In this document: positions 12,319 to 19,982 of the stretch, one piece after another | Layout: every line of letters begins with the position of its first letter | Position numbering within the stretch: position 1 is the first letter of the stretch | Source: an uncultured bacterium | GTDB taxonomy: Bacteria; Verrucomicrobiota; Kiritimatiellia; RFP12; UBA1067 | Assembly: GCA_902799955.1 (NCBI GenBank) | Contig: CADCCQ010000007.1 | Coordinates: 1 to 64,000 of the forward strand | Direction of reading: 5' to 3' | Length of the DNA stretch: 64,000 bases | Position numbers and translations under genes: made by a program | Notes under the pieces: generated by a model | Databases searched by the model: none | What the model saw: the letters and a program-made list of their open reading frames with translations, nothing else | Told to the model about the DNA's origin: nothing

Positions 12319-12825
12319 TCCATTCTGTCGTTTCCGTTCCTTATGCTTTCCGCCATCGCCGGTGCCCAGCCCGGCTACACGAACCACGCGGGGAACGTCG
12401 TGGCGGGCTGGCCCGTCAAGCTCACCCAGAAGGAGGTCACCCTGGTCGAGGGCGTTGCCACGAACGGTTGCCAACTAACGACTAACGACTGTCGACTAAC
12501 GACTAGCGACAATAACTTTTCAACTTTTCAACCTTTCAACTTTTCAACCACAAACACCTACCCTCTCTCCATCTTCCCGGCATCCGAGCAGCGGCGGATC
12601 GCGGCGGACTTCGGCCAGCCGCGTGTACCGGTGGCCGTGAAGCGGGCGATCGCCGGGGCGGAGAAGGCGATGGCGCGTTCGCGCAAGCGGGCGGAGAAGG
12701 GGCTTTGCACGAAGGAGGAGAGCGAGGCCTTCTGCGCGAAGTCCGAGGCCGCGCTCAAGAGTTACCTCGACAAGCAGGTCAAAGAGGGCGTGATCACCCC
12801 CGCCGAGCGAAAGGCGCTCAGATGA
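12307..12825 (+). CDS. Small exported protein of unknown function with array insertion
   Basis: 172 residues if started at the TTG at 12307; an ATG at 12343 is possible but would cut the hydrophobic signal-like segment (ILSFPFLMLSAIAGA). No clear ribosome-binding site is visible, since the upstream octamer array occupies the space. Residues ~52-82 are translated from two arrays, CGACTAA heptamers and reverse octamers (NNFSTFQPFNFST). The remaining C-terminal ~85 residues are charged and helical with a KSYLDKQVKEGVITPAE end. No family is recognised. Position directly after the giant exported protein suggests a partner role (inference). Confidence 0.6.
   Translation: MKVESILSFPFLMLSAIAGAQPGYTNHAGNVVAGWPVKLTQKEVTLVEGVATNGCQLTTNDCRLTTSDNNFSTFQPFNFSTTNTYPLSIFPASEQRRIAADFGQPRVPVAVKRAIAGAEKAMARSRKRAEKGLCTKEESEAFCAKSEAALKSYLDKQVKEGVITPAERKALR
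12467..12549. repeat. CGACTAA heptamers followed by reverse octamer array, inside a gene
   Basis: Roughly five CGACTAA/CGACTGT/CGACTAG heptamers (12467-12511) are followed by four CTTTTCAA-type octamers (12514-12549). Both are translated in frame in the small exported protein, in phases that avoid stop codons. Confidence 0.8.
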
Positions 12826-12911
12826 CCGATGCGGGTTAATGCAGTCTTGAAAACTGTGGCGTAAGAAACTATTATCCCCCCAGAAACACCAAACAAAAAT
12901 GTCGCCGGGGA

Positions 12912-12941
12912 TTGACAAATCGCGGGAATGCGTGCTATAAT
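12912..12941 (+). promoter_or_regulatory. Sigma-70-type promoter for the autotransporter-repeat gene
   Basis: TTGACA (12912-12917), an 18-nt spacer and TATAAT (12936-12941) preceded by TGC (extended -10). The start codon at 13005 is ~57 nt downstream of the predicted start site, with GAAAGAAAGG as ribosome-binding region. Confidence 0.8.
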
Positions 12942-13004
12942 ACAATTAATCTTCCTAGGGGAGACCAACGATTTGAACGGCAAATCGCAACGGAAAGAAA
13001 GGCA

Positions 13005-15641
13005 ATGAGCATGAAAAAACTGATGACAGTCGCGGCAATCTGCGTAGCGGCGGCAATGCCGTCGTGGGCGGATAAAACCATATCCGAAAACACCACGCTG
13101 ACGGAAGACACCGACTGGCGCGACCAAGGAGTTGTGACGATCGCGGAAGGCGTGACGCTCAACCTCAACGGCTATACTCTGCGCGTCGCAGCGCTCGCCG
13201 GAACGGGAGGCGTCGTTGATTTGCAGCAGTACGAATTTCTCGAATACATAGAAGCGAACGGTCAACAGGGCATCGTGACGGATCTCAAGCCGGGTGCCGA
13301 CACGAAGGTCGATGTCGTGTTCACGCCGATGGATACGAATACGGGTACGCTCTTCGGTACACAATGGGGTAATTCTGGCTTTCTCGCGTTTGGCTCGGGC
13401 GGTACGTGGTACGGTCTGTTCAACACAAAAAACGGGACGTTCAGCGCGGGGACGCGCTACCGCTTCATCGTGGATTCCGGTACCGCGACTCTCCAGAACG
13501 ATGCAACTGGCCAGAATGTCAGTTCCAAGTCAGGCGTGAATATGTCCGGCGGTAATCTGCCTCTGGGTATTTGCTGTTGCGGCATTGGCAACCAACCCGG
13601 CAGGTTCAAGATTCATTCCATGAAAGTATGGCATGCCAATGTAATGCGCTTCGACTTCGTGCCGGCGCGCGAAGCCGCGACTGGCGCAGTAGGACTGTTC
13701 AACCGGGTCGACGACACCTTCCATGTGAGCGGGTCGACGACTCCTTTCATCGCCGGGTTGACGGTAGGAAACCTTCGCATCGAGGCTGCGAGCGAAGCCG
13801 CGCTTGCCGACTTCACGGGAACCGTCGCGGATACGGTGTGCATGGCGATTGACGGCGACTGCACGCTCACGGAGGATACAGACTGGCGGCGTTTCCCCAC
13901 GCTCCGCATCGACGGCACGGTGGATCTCGCTGGCCACGACCTCCGGCTGTGCGACCTGTGCGGTATGGGCACCGTCACGGACTTGGGGGATATCCCTCTG
14001 AAATACGTCGACTCCACCGCACAGCAGGTCGTAGATACCGGCATCGATGCCACTACCGACACCGCAGTTGAACTCGATTTCACATTTCTGTCGGGCAACG
14101 ACAGCAACGGGCGCATTATTCTGGGAAGCGGCGCGTGGGGTGGCACTGCATACATGTTCGCCTATTGCCCAGATTTTATGTTTTTCGGCAATAATTCCAC
14201 CGCAATATATAAAAACGAAACGGCAGGGACCCGCTACATATTGACAACGACTCCAGGCACGTCGCCGAACGGTACCGTCAAACTGTTCGACCAGGCGACA
14301 GGTGCGCAACTTTGCAGCGAGACAAGAACGTTCAACAACACTCTCACCGACAAAAAGCTGGCCCTTTTCGGCTCGGGAGACAAGGTTGCGGAGCGAATGA
14401 GCAAAATCAGAGTCCATTCGTGCAAGATATCGAGGGGCGGGGATTTGAAGCGCAATCTCGTGCCGATGCGCAAGAACAAAAAGGCGGGGCTGTACGACCG
14501 CGTGACAGGGGATTTCCTCGTCAGCGCAACGACCGTGGACCTCGTGGCTGGACCGGCAGCGGATGATGCGGATGTCGGACGTCTGCATGTTGACGTAGCG
14601 GAAGGCCGCACGGTCGTGGCCGATTCGCTTGCGCTTTCTGGCACGCTTGCGCTCGTCAAGGAAGGTGCGGGTACGCTTACGATGAACCGCGCCGGGCAGA
14701 CTTACTCTGGCGGTACGCGCATTGAGGCCGGTGTGCTGGATACGATGAGTCGCGACGCCAGCGGCTACGCTCCATACGACGCGGGAAAGCATTTTCTGGG
14801 AGCAAGCGGCTCCGACATCGTCGTCGGGACTGGTGCCGGCGGGCCGGCGGCCGTGTTCGACTTCAAGGGGAACGTCAACTACCGCATCTACAACATGCGT
14901 CTGAACGGCGGCACGCTGCGCAACGGCGGCTACGGACAATCGATGAACGGGACCAGAAGCGATGGAAGCCTCGGACATTTGACGCTCACCGCAGATTCGA
15001 CCATTGAGACGGCGTTCAATACTGTCGTGTACAATGCCACGACAGACATGTGGAATCTGGACACACACACCCTCTCCGTCGATACCATGGGCAATACGCT
15101 CTACTTCGCCGACTCGGTCAACATCACCAACGGCGTGTTCTGGACGAAGGGGAACGGTTGCTGGCGCATATTCAATGCGGTCAAGATGCGCGGCACAACC
15201 CTTCGCGCGGAAAGCGCACTGTGGCTTGAAAAGCAGTTGGACGTGGACGACTACTACGCCGCCTGCACGAACAACGTCAACAACGGCACCGCCGCGATGA
15301 ACGTCTATGGACGCTTCACTCCGGCGACGGACTACTTCTACGGCTGCACGCTCCAGGACGGCGCGACGATCGACCTCAACGGACGCACGGGCGCGTGGGC
15401 AACCACGTCCGCGTTCACCAGCGGGGCGAACACCGTTTCGTTCGCGTCCGGTGCGACAATCACCGTGGACGTTTCCACGCGTCCGACGTTCAAGGGCAAG
15501 ATCGTCGACTGGGGTGCAGGCAACACCCCGTCTGACGTGACGTTCAGGCTGGATGCCGCCTCCAAGGCCATGGGACGTGCGCTCCGGGTGAAGGACGACG
15601 GACTTTACGCTGTTGGCGGCATGATGATCATCATCCGCTGA
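13005..15641 (+). CDS. Exported autotransporter-repeat (PATR) protein with duplicated LamG-like domains
   Basis: 878 residues from the ATG at 13005; a second ATG at 13011 is equally possible. The frame is open upstream to the promoter itself, so any earlier start is ruled out. The signal peptide is MKKLMTVAAICVAAAMPSWA. A motif TLTEDTDWR...LNLNGYTLRV occurs twice (near residues 27-60 and 285-320), each followed by a LamG-like beta-sandwich of about 200 residues. This indicates an internal duplication. Residues ~545-575 match the autotransporter-associated beta-strand repeat (GAGTLTMNRAGQTYSGGTRIEAGVL). It ends with GGMMIIIR, a possible sorting tail. No autotransporter barrel is seen. An SGNH hydrolase gene follows after 11 nt. 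Confidence 0.8.
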   Translation: MSMKKLMTVAAICVAAAMPSWADKTISENTTLTEDTDWRDQGVVTIAEGVTLNLNGYTLRVAALAGTGGVVDLQQYEFLEYIEANGQQGIVTDLKPGADTKVDVVFTPMDTNTGTLFGTQWGNSGFLAFGSGGTWYGLFNTKNGTFSAGTRYRFIVDSGTATLQNDATGQNVSSKSGVNMSGGNLPLGICCCGIGNQPGRFKIHSMKVWHANVMRFDFVPAREAATGAVGLFNRVDDTFHVSGSTTPFIAGLTVGNLRIEAASEAALADFTGTVADTVCMAIDGDCTLTEDTDWRRFPTLRIDGTVDLAGHDLRLCDLCGMGTVTDLGDIPLKYVDSTAQQVVDTGIDATTDTAVELDFTFLSGNDSNGRIILGSGAWGGTAYMFAYCPDFMFFGNNSTAIYKNETAGTRYILTTTPGTSPNGTVKLFDQATGAQLCSETRTFNNTLTDKKLALFGSGDKVAERMSKIRVHSCKISRGGDLKRNLVPMRKNKKAGLYDRVTGDFLVSATTVDLVAGPAADDADVGRLHVDVAEGRTVVADSLALSGTLALVKEGAGTLTMNRAGQTYSGGTRIEAGVLDTMSRDASGYAPYDAGKHFLGASGSDIVVGTGAGGPAAVFDFKGNVNYRIYNMRLNGGTLRNGGYGQSMNGTRSDGSLGHLTLTADSTIETAFNTVVYNATTDMWNLDTHTLSVDTMGNTLYFADSVNITNGVFWTKGNGCWRIFNAVKMRGTTLRAESALWLEKQLDVDDYYAACTNNVNNGTAAMNVYGRFTPATDYFYGCTLQDGATIDLNGRTGAWATTSAFTSGANTVSFASGATITVDVSTRPTFKGKIVDWGAGNTPSDVTFRLDAASKAMGRALRVKDDGLYAVGGMMIIIR

Positions 15642-15652
15642 GCGAAGCGAAA

Positions 15653-17644
15653 ATGAAAAGAGTCCTGATAGCGGCGGTCATGGCGATGACGGCGTTCGTC
15701 GCCATCGCCATGGATTCGCGCGTGCCGCCGCTTTTCACGGGAAGCGTGATGACGAACGAGACCGTGCTCTTCATGGGCACGGACGACGCGGCGCCGCTCA
15801 TGTACCGGGCGGACGAGATTCTTTCCGTCACGAGCTTCGACCTCAAGACGAACTACGTGGAGGGCGAGGACTGGACGTTCGACCGCGAATCGCACACGAT
15901 TCGCCCGACATCTAACACCCGCATGCCGTACTACACGGAGGCGGAGTGGTATCCTGAAAGCGGGCGTTTCGCGTGCAACCTGTCCGGCAAGGCGTATGTG
16001 TTCTTCTCCGAAGGCAGCGTAATCTCGCTCCATCAGGTGTGCGTGACGTACCGTCATTCCGATTCGTGGGAAGGCCCCGCGCCGCGTGACGATTCCGCCG
16101 CGTTTGCGCCGATGCTTGCGGCGTTCACGGCGCGCCCGGGCGGCGGAAAAGCTCTGTTCTACGGCGACTCGATCACGACAGGCGGGAACTCGTCCGGCAC
16201 GATCGGCTTCGAGCCGCGCATCCCGAGCTGGCCGGAGCAGGTGCACGCCGGCATCGTCGAGGCGACGGGCAACTCGGGCATCGCGTACGTGAACACGGCG
16301 GTGGGCGGCAAGAACACGCAATGGGGGCTTGACAACGTGCAGGAACGCGTGATCGCCCACGCGCCGGACTTCGTGCTGATCGCGTTCGGCATGAACGACA
16401 CGCTTTCCGCCGCCGACTACTCCGCCAAGCACGAGGCGATGGTGAACGCGATACACGCGGCGCTTCCGAATGCCGCCGTGATGCTGGTGTCGCCGATGGT
16501 GCCGAATCTGGAGGCGACGAGCTTCGTCTCGCGCGGCACGCTCTTCCCGCAGTACGAGCAGGCGCTTGTCGCGCTCGTGGCGAAGTTCCGCGCCGCCGGG
16601 TTTTCGCGCATCGGCTGCGCGAACGTGAACACGATGCACGCCGCCGTCCTCGCGAAAAAGCGCTTCCGCGACATGACCGGCAACAACGTCAACCACTGCA
16701 ACGACTTCTCCGCGCGCATCTACCGCGACACGATCCTTGCGGCGATGGGGCTGCCGAAGAAGCCGGCGTCGGACTGGAAGCCGCGCCGCACCGGGAAGGT
16801 GCGCGACTGGTTCGACGGGGGCGTGGCGGAGGGATGGCCGAATGCGTCGTCCAAGTTCGGCGGCGACTGGCGCAATCCGCAGGACGGCGAGTTTTCGCAG
16901 GGTGCGGTGCGCGGGCGCGATGACAATGCGACGCTGGATTTCACGGCGGAGAGAACGGTGGAGGTCTTGGAGACGAACGTGGTGATCTCGGCGAGAATGG
17001 AGTTCCAGCCTCTTATCGAGCCGCCGCTTGCGCCCGCCGATGCGCTTGCGGCCGTGACGGCGGTGTGGGAGGGCGGCGCGACGAACTATTGGGGACTCGT
17101 GAAGGGGGGAGATGGCGCGGGCGTCTGGCGGCGCATCCCCGGCTTGCGGGCGAAAGTCGATGTGCCGGTGGACGTGGAGATCGAGTTCGCGTACGGCGCG
17201 TCGGGAACCCGCGTACAGTACCGGATGGACGGCGAGGCATCGGAATGGCTTGAAACCGCCGTGGAGAGTGTCAGTGGCGTCGGGGTGAGGGGTGCGCTGC
17301 ATTCGCTGTCGGGAAGGTGTGAAAACCTGTTGCCGTCCAACGGACTTGTCATCCTTCTGGCCCGCGCGACTGCCCCATTCCCCATTCCCACCCCTGCTAG
17401 GGCATCGCCTTCGGCGACTCGCTTCGCTCGGGGGATACGTTCCCTGTTCCCTATTCCCTCTACATTTTCTCCACTTCACGCTGCACTCGCTGGCAGAGAG
17501 CGGACAGAGTTTCGAGGTTGCCTGCTACCCCAACGGCATTTCCATGTTTGGCTTCTGACGACAACCAAGTTCCGTCTTGACGTCAAGACTGCGAAGAGGC
17601 GAATGCCCATTCCAGGCGGCTCTCGCTCAGGCCTGTCGTCGTGA
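15653..17644 (+). CDS. SGNH/GDSL-type hydrolase, exported, altered C-terminus
   Basis: Signal peptide (MKRVLIAAVMAMTAFVAIAM), then an N-terminal beta domain (~20-140) as in SGNH esterases with an accessory module. The catalytic domain has FYGDSITTGG (block I Ser near residue 171), GMNDT (block III near 246) and NHCND (block V-like, near 347). It is likely an esterase acting on acylated glycans (inference). A beta-rich domain follows. The last ~100 residues are low-complexity (PFPIPTPARAS, SLFPIPSTFS), translated from a reverse GGGAAT[A/G]-type array. A neighbouring frame ending at 17558 contains a more protein-like tail (HSLAESGQSFEVACYPNG), so the true C-terminus was probably shifted. The gene overlaps the convergent ATPase gene by 18 nt. 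Confidence 0.75.
   Translation: MKRVLIAAVMAMTAFVAIAMDSRVPPLFTGSVMTNETVLFMGTDDAAPLMYRADEILSVTSFDLKTNYVEGEDWTFDRESHTIRPTSNTRMPYYTEAEWYPESGRFACNLSGKAYVFFSEGSVISLHQVCVTYRHSDSWEGPAPRDDSAAFAPMLAAFTARPGGGKALFYGDSITTGGNSSGTIGFEPRIPSWPEQVHAGIVEATGNSGIAYVNTAVGGKNTQWGLDNVQERVIAHAPDFVLIAFGMNDTLSAADYSAKHEAMVNAIHAALPNAAVMLVSPMVPNLEATSFVSRGTLFPQYEQALVALVAKFRAAGFSRIGCANVNTMHAAVLAKKRFRDMTGNNVNHCNDFSARIYRDTILAAMGLPKKPASDWKPRRTGKVRDWFDGGVAEGWPNASSKFGGDWRNPQDGEFSQGAVRGRDDNATLDFTAERTVEVLETNVVISARMEFQPLIEPPLAPADALAAVTAVWEGGATNYWGLVKGGDGAGVWRRIPGLRAKVDVPVDVEIEFAYGASGTRVQYRMDGEASEWLETAVESVSGVGVRGALHSLSGRCENLLPSNGLVILLARATAPFPIPTPARASPSATRFARGIRSLFPIPSTFSPLHAALAGRERTEFRGCLLPQRHFHVWLLTTTKFRLDVKTAKRRMPIPGGSRSGLSS
17372..17472 (-). 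repeat. GGGAAT[A/G]/GGGAACA array with hairpin, inside the hydrolase tail
   Basis: Read on the minus strand this is GGGAATAGGGAACAGGG, then a CGCCTTCGGCG-type hairpin, then GGGAATGGGGAATGGGG. It lies in the C-terminal coding part of the SGNH hydrolase, in the stop-free direction. Confidence 0.65.
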
Positions 17645-18823
17645 GCGCAGAGGACATCCTTCGCGGATTTCGCCTGGAAGGGATAGAAACGGCCTGAACG
17701 CAACACCCTTGAACGTAAAGGCTTCCTTTCCGCAATAGACAACGGAAGGATGCTCGCACATGTCGGAATAGCGTTCCGCGAACTTGTGGAGGCTCTTGCA
17801 GAAGTCGGGGTTGAACGTGGCGGAGGACTTGATTTCCGTCGGGAAGAGCTTCCTTCCGGAATGTTCGACCATGTCCACCTCAACGCCATTGGAGTCGCGG
17901 TAAAAGTAGAGGTCGGGACGTTCGCCTGCGTTGAACGACTGCTTCATCTTTTCGAGAACGACAAGGTTCTCGAAAAGTCCGCCGCGAAGAGGGTCGTGCA
18001 TCAATTGCTCGACGGTTTTGATTCCCGCCAAGGCGCAGGCGAGTCCAGTGTCGTAGAAATAGAGTTTGGGTGATTTTACGAGCCGTTTCCCCCGATTCTC
18101 GTACCACGGCGGAAGGAGAAAGCAGATGTACGACGTATTGAGGATGGAGAGCCATTCCGTTACCGTCTTTGTGGAGATGCCACAGTCGTTCGAGATGGAC
18201 GTGACATCGAGAATGGATCCGATGCGTCCCACGATGAGCTGGAGGAAGGTTTCGAAAATCCTCGCGTTCTTGATGTTCAGAAGCTGATGGACGTCACGTT
18301 CCACGTATGTGCTGATGTAGCCGGAGAAGAATGCATCGGGCTTTACGCCACCTGCAAGGACACGCGGATACCCGCCGTAGAGAATCGCAGACATCGGATT
18401 GGGATCGGGATACGCCGCCGAGACTTCCTTCAGGCTAAAAGGAAGGAGCGTATGGATGGCGCACCTCCCGGCGAGCGTCTGGCTGACACTCTTCATCAAG
18501 AGAAGGTTGCTGGAACCTGTAAGGACGAAAAGTCCGTTCTTCTTTTTGTCATCAACGATCCCTTGAATGTAGGAAAGCAGCTCGGGAACACGTTGCACTT
18601 CGTCGAGGACGGCCCCGTCCGGAAATTCCGCGAGAAAGGCAGAGGGGTCTCCTTCTGCGTATTCACGGGTACGGGGATGCTCAAGCGTTTTGTAAGGCTT
18701 TTCCGGGAAAAGCGCCTTTACAAGCGTCGTTTTCCCCGATTGCCGAGGGCCGACAACCGTGACCACGGGAAAAAACTTTGCGGATTCCCTTACCGCATCT
18801 TCCATTAGTCTTTTGATTTCCAT
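17627..18823 (-). CDS. AAA_14/DUF4143 family ATPase
   Basis: 398 residues from the ATG at 18823-18821. Walker A is GPRQSGKTT (25-33) and a Walker B-like AVLDEVQ follows near residue 80, then LTGSSN (sensor-like). The C-terminal half carries the DUF4143 pattern with RLVKSPKLYFYDTGLA and a nuclease-like EVDMVEHSG...PTEIKSS motif (E-x-K). These solitary ATPases are widespread and their role is not settled; a DNA or stress-related function is often suggested. An earlier ATG at 18859 is excluded because the promoter lies between the two. The start codon is 7 nt from TATAAT, so a leaderless mRNA is predicted. A short TCGGGATCGGGAT-like run codes for DPNP. Confidence 0.85.
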   Translation of the reverse strand: MEIKRLMEDAVRESAKFFPVVTVVGPRQSGKTTLVKALFPEKPYKTLEHPRTREYAEGDPSAFLAEFPDGAVLDEVQRVPELLSYIQGIVDDKKKNGLFVLTGSSNLLLMKSVSQTLAGRCAIHTLLPFSLKEVSAAYPDPNPMSAILYGGYPRVLAGGVKPDAFFSGYISTYVERDVHQLLNIKNARIFETFLQLIVGRIGSILDVTSISNDCGISTKTVTEWLSILNTSYICFLLPPWYENRGKRLVKSPKLYFYDTGLACALAGIKTVEQLMHDPLRGGLFENLVVLEKMKQSFNAGERPDLYFYRDSNGVEVDMVEHSGRKLFPTEIKSSATFNPDFCKSLHKFAERYSDMCEHPSVVYCGKEAFTFKGVAFRPFLSLPGEIREGCPLRSRRQA

Positions 18824-18830
18824 GTGCAAC

Positions 18831-18859
18831 ATTATAGCACATCTTGTGCGTTTATGCAA
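18831..18859 (-). promoter_or_regulatory. Promoter of the ATPase gene, predicted leaderless
   Basis: On the minus strand: TTGCAT (18859-18854), a 17-nt spacer, TGC extension and TATAAT (18836-18831), then 7 nt to the ATG. No ribosome-binding site fits between. Confidence 0.75.
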
Positions 18860-18887
18860 TATGGGAAGTCAACTTCCCGAATTGCAT
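18854..18887. promoter_or_regulatory. Two-part palindrome over the -35 of the ATPase promoter
   Basis: ATGCAAT-AT-GGGAAGT-CA-ACTTCCC-GA-ATTGCAT: two perfect 7-bp arms on each side with one 2-bp mismatch step. The outer left arm is the -35 box itself. It has the form of an operator for a dimeric repressor; a transcript hairpin is the alternative. Confidence 0.5.
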
Positions 18888-19181
18888 CAAGATACAAAGG
18901 CCGATTTGTATATGTTTTACTGTATATACTTGGCTGCTTCGCGGCAGTAGTTTGTGTTGCCAGGGGACTCGAGGCTACGGAGGACAGGAAAGCAACAGCG
19001 CGCGAAGGCGGGGCGCGTCCGGCGGATACCACGTTTGTCCCCGACGCCGTCTCGGCGAATCGCTGCAGGTTCATCGAGGATGAGAACGGCGACGTCATCC
19101 TCGAGTTCCTGAAGGGCTTCACGCTCTTTATCCGGTAAGGGCGCGGACAGCACGGAGCGGCCCTCGCCTCGTCGTGCTGTC
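18888..19181. other. Intergenic stretch without a supported gene
   Basis: Between the ATPase promoter region and the CAP gene promoter. It holds a GTATAT...ATATAC inverted repeat (18906-18927). Open frames exist on both strands but none shows a start signal or a recognisable family; the plus-strand one ends in RFIEDENGDVILEF, which might be a gene remnant. Confidence 0.4.
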
Positions 19182-19210
19182 TTGATTTCTCGAAAGGAAT
19201 CTGATATAAT
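19182..19210 (+). promoter_or_regulatory. Promoter of the CAP-domain gene, predicted leaderless
   Basis: TTGATT (19182-19187), 17-nt spacer, TGA extension and TATAAT (19205-19210). The ATG at 19218 begins 7 nt after the box, where transcription should start. Confidence 0.75.
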
Positions 19211-19217
19211 TTGTGCC

Positions 19218-19697
19218 ATGAAAAAAATTAACAAGGTCTGGTCTGCCGCGCGACTGGTCGTTGTGGCAGCGTTGCTGTTCGTCGGGTTGCTCGCGCCCGT
19301 ACTGGCGCAGGCGGCGTCACGCGCCGAGCAGGTGCTGGCCCTCGTCAACGCGGAGCGCAGGAAGGCGGGGCTTGGGCCCCTCGCGCTTTCGCAGCGTTGT
19401 CAGGCCCAGGCCGACAAGCGCGCGAAGGAGATTTTCCAGCGTGGCCGTTTCAACCACAAGGGTGCATTCAACGGGCTGCGCGGATATGGCTGGATGGGCG
19501 AGAACATCGCCAAGGGCTACCGCTCGCCCGCCGCTGTCGTCAGGGGCTGGATGCATTCCAAGGGCCACAGGGCCAACATCCTTTCGCGCAAATACAACCA
19601 TCTCGGCGTAGGCTTCTACAAGGGATGTTGGGTGCAGACGTTCGGCGGCGGCAGGCCAAAGGTTGTCCGCCGCACCGTCCGCCGGAAACGCCGCTGA
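19218..19697 (+). CDS. CAP/SCP-domain secreted protein
   Basis: 159 residues with a signal peptide ending near residue 32 (LLAPVLAQAA|S) and then a compact CAP (PR-1-like) domain. Recognisable elements are ALVNAERRKAGLGPL, FNHKGAFNGLRGYGWMGENIA and GWMHSKGHRANILSRKYNHLGVGF. His in the HKG and GH segments and Glu in GENIA are the conserved CAP cavity residues. A basic tail (RRTVRRKRR) ends it. Bacterial CAP proteins are extracytoplasmic and their biochemical role is mostly unknown. The start is set by the promoter box 7 nt upstream; the frame opens earlier but inside the promoter. Confidence 0.85.
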   Translation: MKKINKVWSAARLVVVAALLFVGLLAPVLAQAASRAEQVLALVNAERRKAGLGPLALSQRCQAQADKRAKEIFQRGRFNHKGAFNGLRGYGWMGENIAKGYRSPAAVVRGWMHSKGHRANILSRKYNHLGVGFYKGCWVQTFGGGRPKVVRRTVRRKRR

Positions 19698-19743
19698 CAC
19701 CGTCCTCAACGATGGGCTGCCTACCCCTGTAGGCTCCTTGACT

Positions 19744-19782
19744 ACTGGGCAAATTGACGCCGCGACCGTCGATTTGCCCAGT
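19744..19782. terminator. Long hairpin downstream of the CAP gene
   Basis: ACTGGGCAAAT (19744-19754) pairs perfectly with ATTTGCCCAGT (19772-19782); a G-T wobble and four more pairs (TGACG/CGTCG) leave a 7-nt loop. A smaller hairpin GCCTAC-CCCT-GTAGGC (19719-19734) precedes it. No strong T-run follows, so termination is likely but not certain; an attenuator or small RNA is possible. Confidence 0.45.
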
Positions 19783-19835
19783 TGGGTATTGTATACTGCG
19801 TCAAGATACGCTAAGACAGAGTACAACTTTCCGTG

Positions 19836-19865
19836 AAATTCCCGCTTGAAGTCTGGCGGGAATTT
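19836..19865. promoter_or_regulatory. 10-bp inverted repeat flanking the -35 of tRNA-Cys
   Basis: AAATTCCCGC (19836-19845) and GCGGGAATTT (19856-19865) are perfect inverted repeats; the 10-nt loop holds the -35 box TTGAAG. It may be an operator, or a terminator for the upstream transcript. Confidence 0.5.
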
Positions 19866-19874
19866 TGGTATAAT
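19846..19874 (+). promoter_or_regulatory. Promoter of tRNA-Cys
   Basis: TTGAAG (19846-19851), 17-nt spacer, TGG extension, TATAAT (19869-19874), 20 nt before the tRNA 5' end. Confidence 0.75.
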
Positions 19875-19894
19875 ACCCGCATAAACAACAACAA

Positions 19895-19968
19895 GGTGGG
19901 ATGGCCGAGCGGTTAGGTTACGGACTGCAAATCCGTCTACAGCGGTTCAACTCCGCTTCCCACCTCCA
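19895..19968 (+). tRNA. tRNA-Cys (anticodon GCA), CCA encoded
   Basis: A 74-nt cloverleaf. The acceptor GGTGGGA pairs with TCCCACC, the discriminator base is T (the cysteine identity base), and the gene encodes CCA. The anticodon stem-loop is CGGACTGCAAATCCG with anticodon GCA. The T arm contains GGTTCAACTCC. It closely follows the layout of E. coli tRNA-Cys. Confidence 0.95.
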
Positions 19969-19982
19969 ATTCTTCAACGATT

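Noticed and set aside
9909-12356. 815-residue frame antisense to the end of the giant protein
   Set aside because: Shadow of third-position GC; no recognisable motif.
12912-13004. Earlier TTG start for the autotransporter-repeat protein
   Set aside because: The TTG is the -35 box of the promoter; the region cannot be in the mRNA.
18824-19138. 104-residue plus-strand frame (and a minus-strand frame at 18917-19348) between the ATPase and CAP genes
   Set aside because: No ribosome-binding site, starts inside the palindrome/promoter region, and no family; an antitoxin role was considered but nothing supports it.
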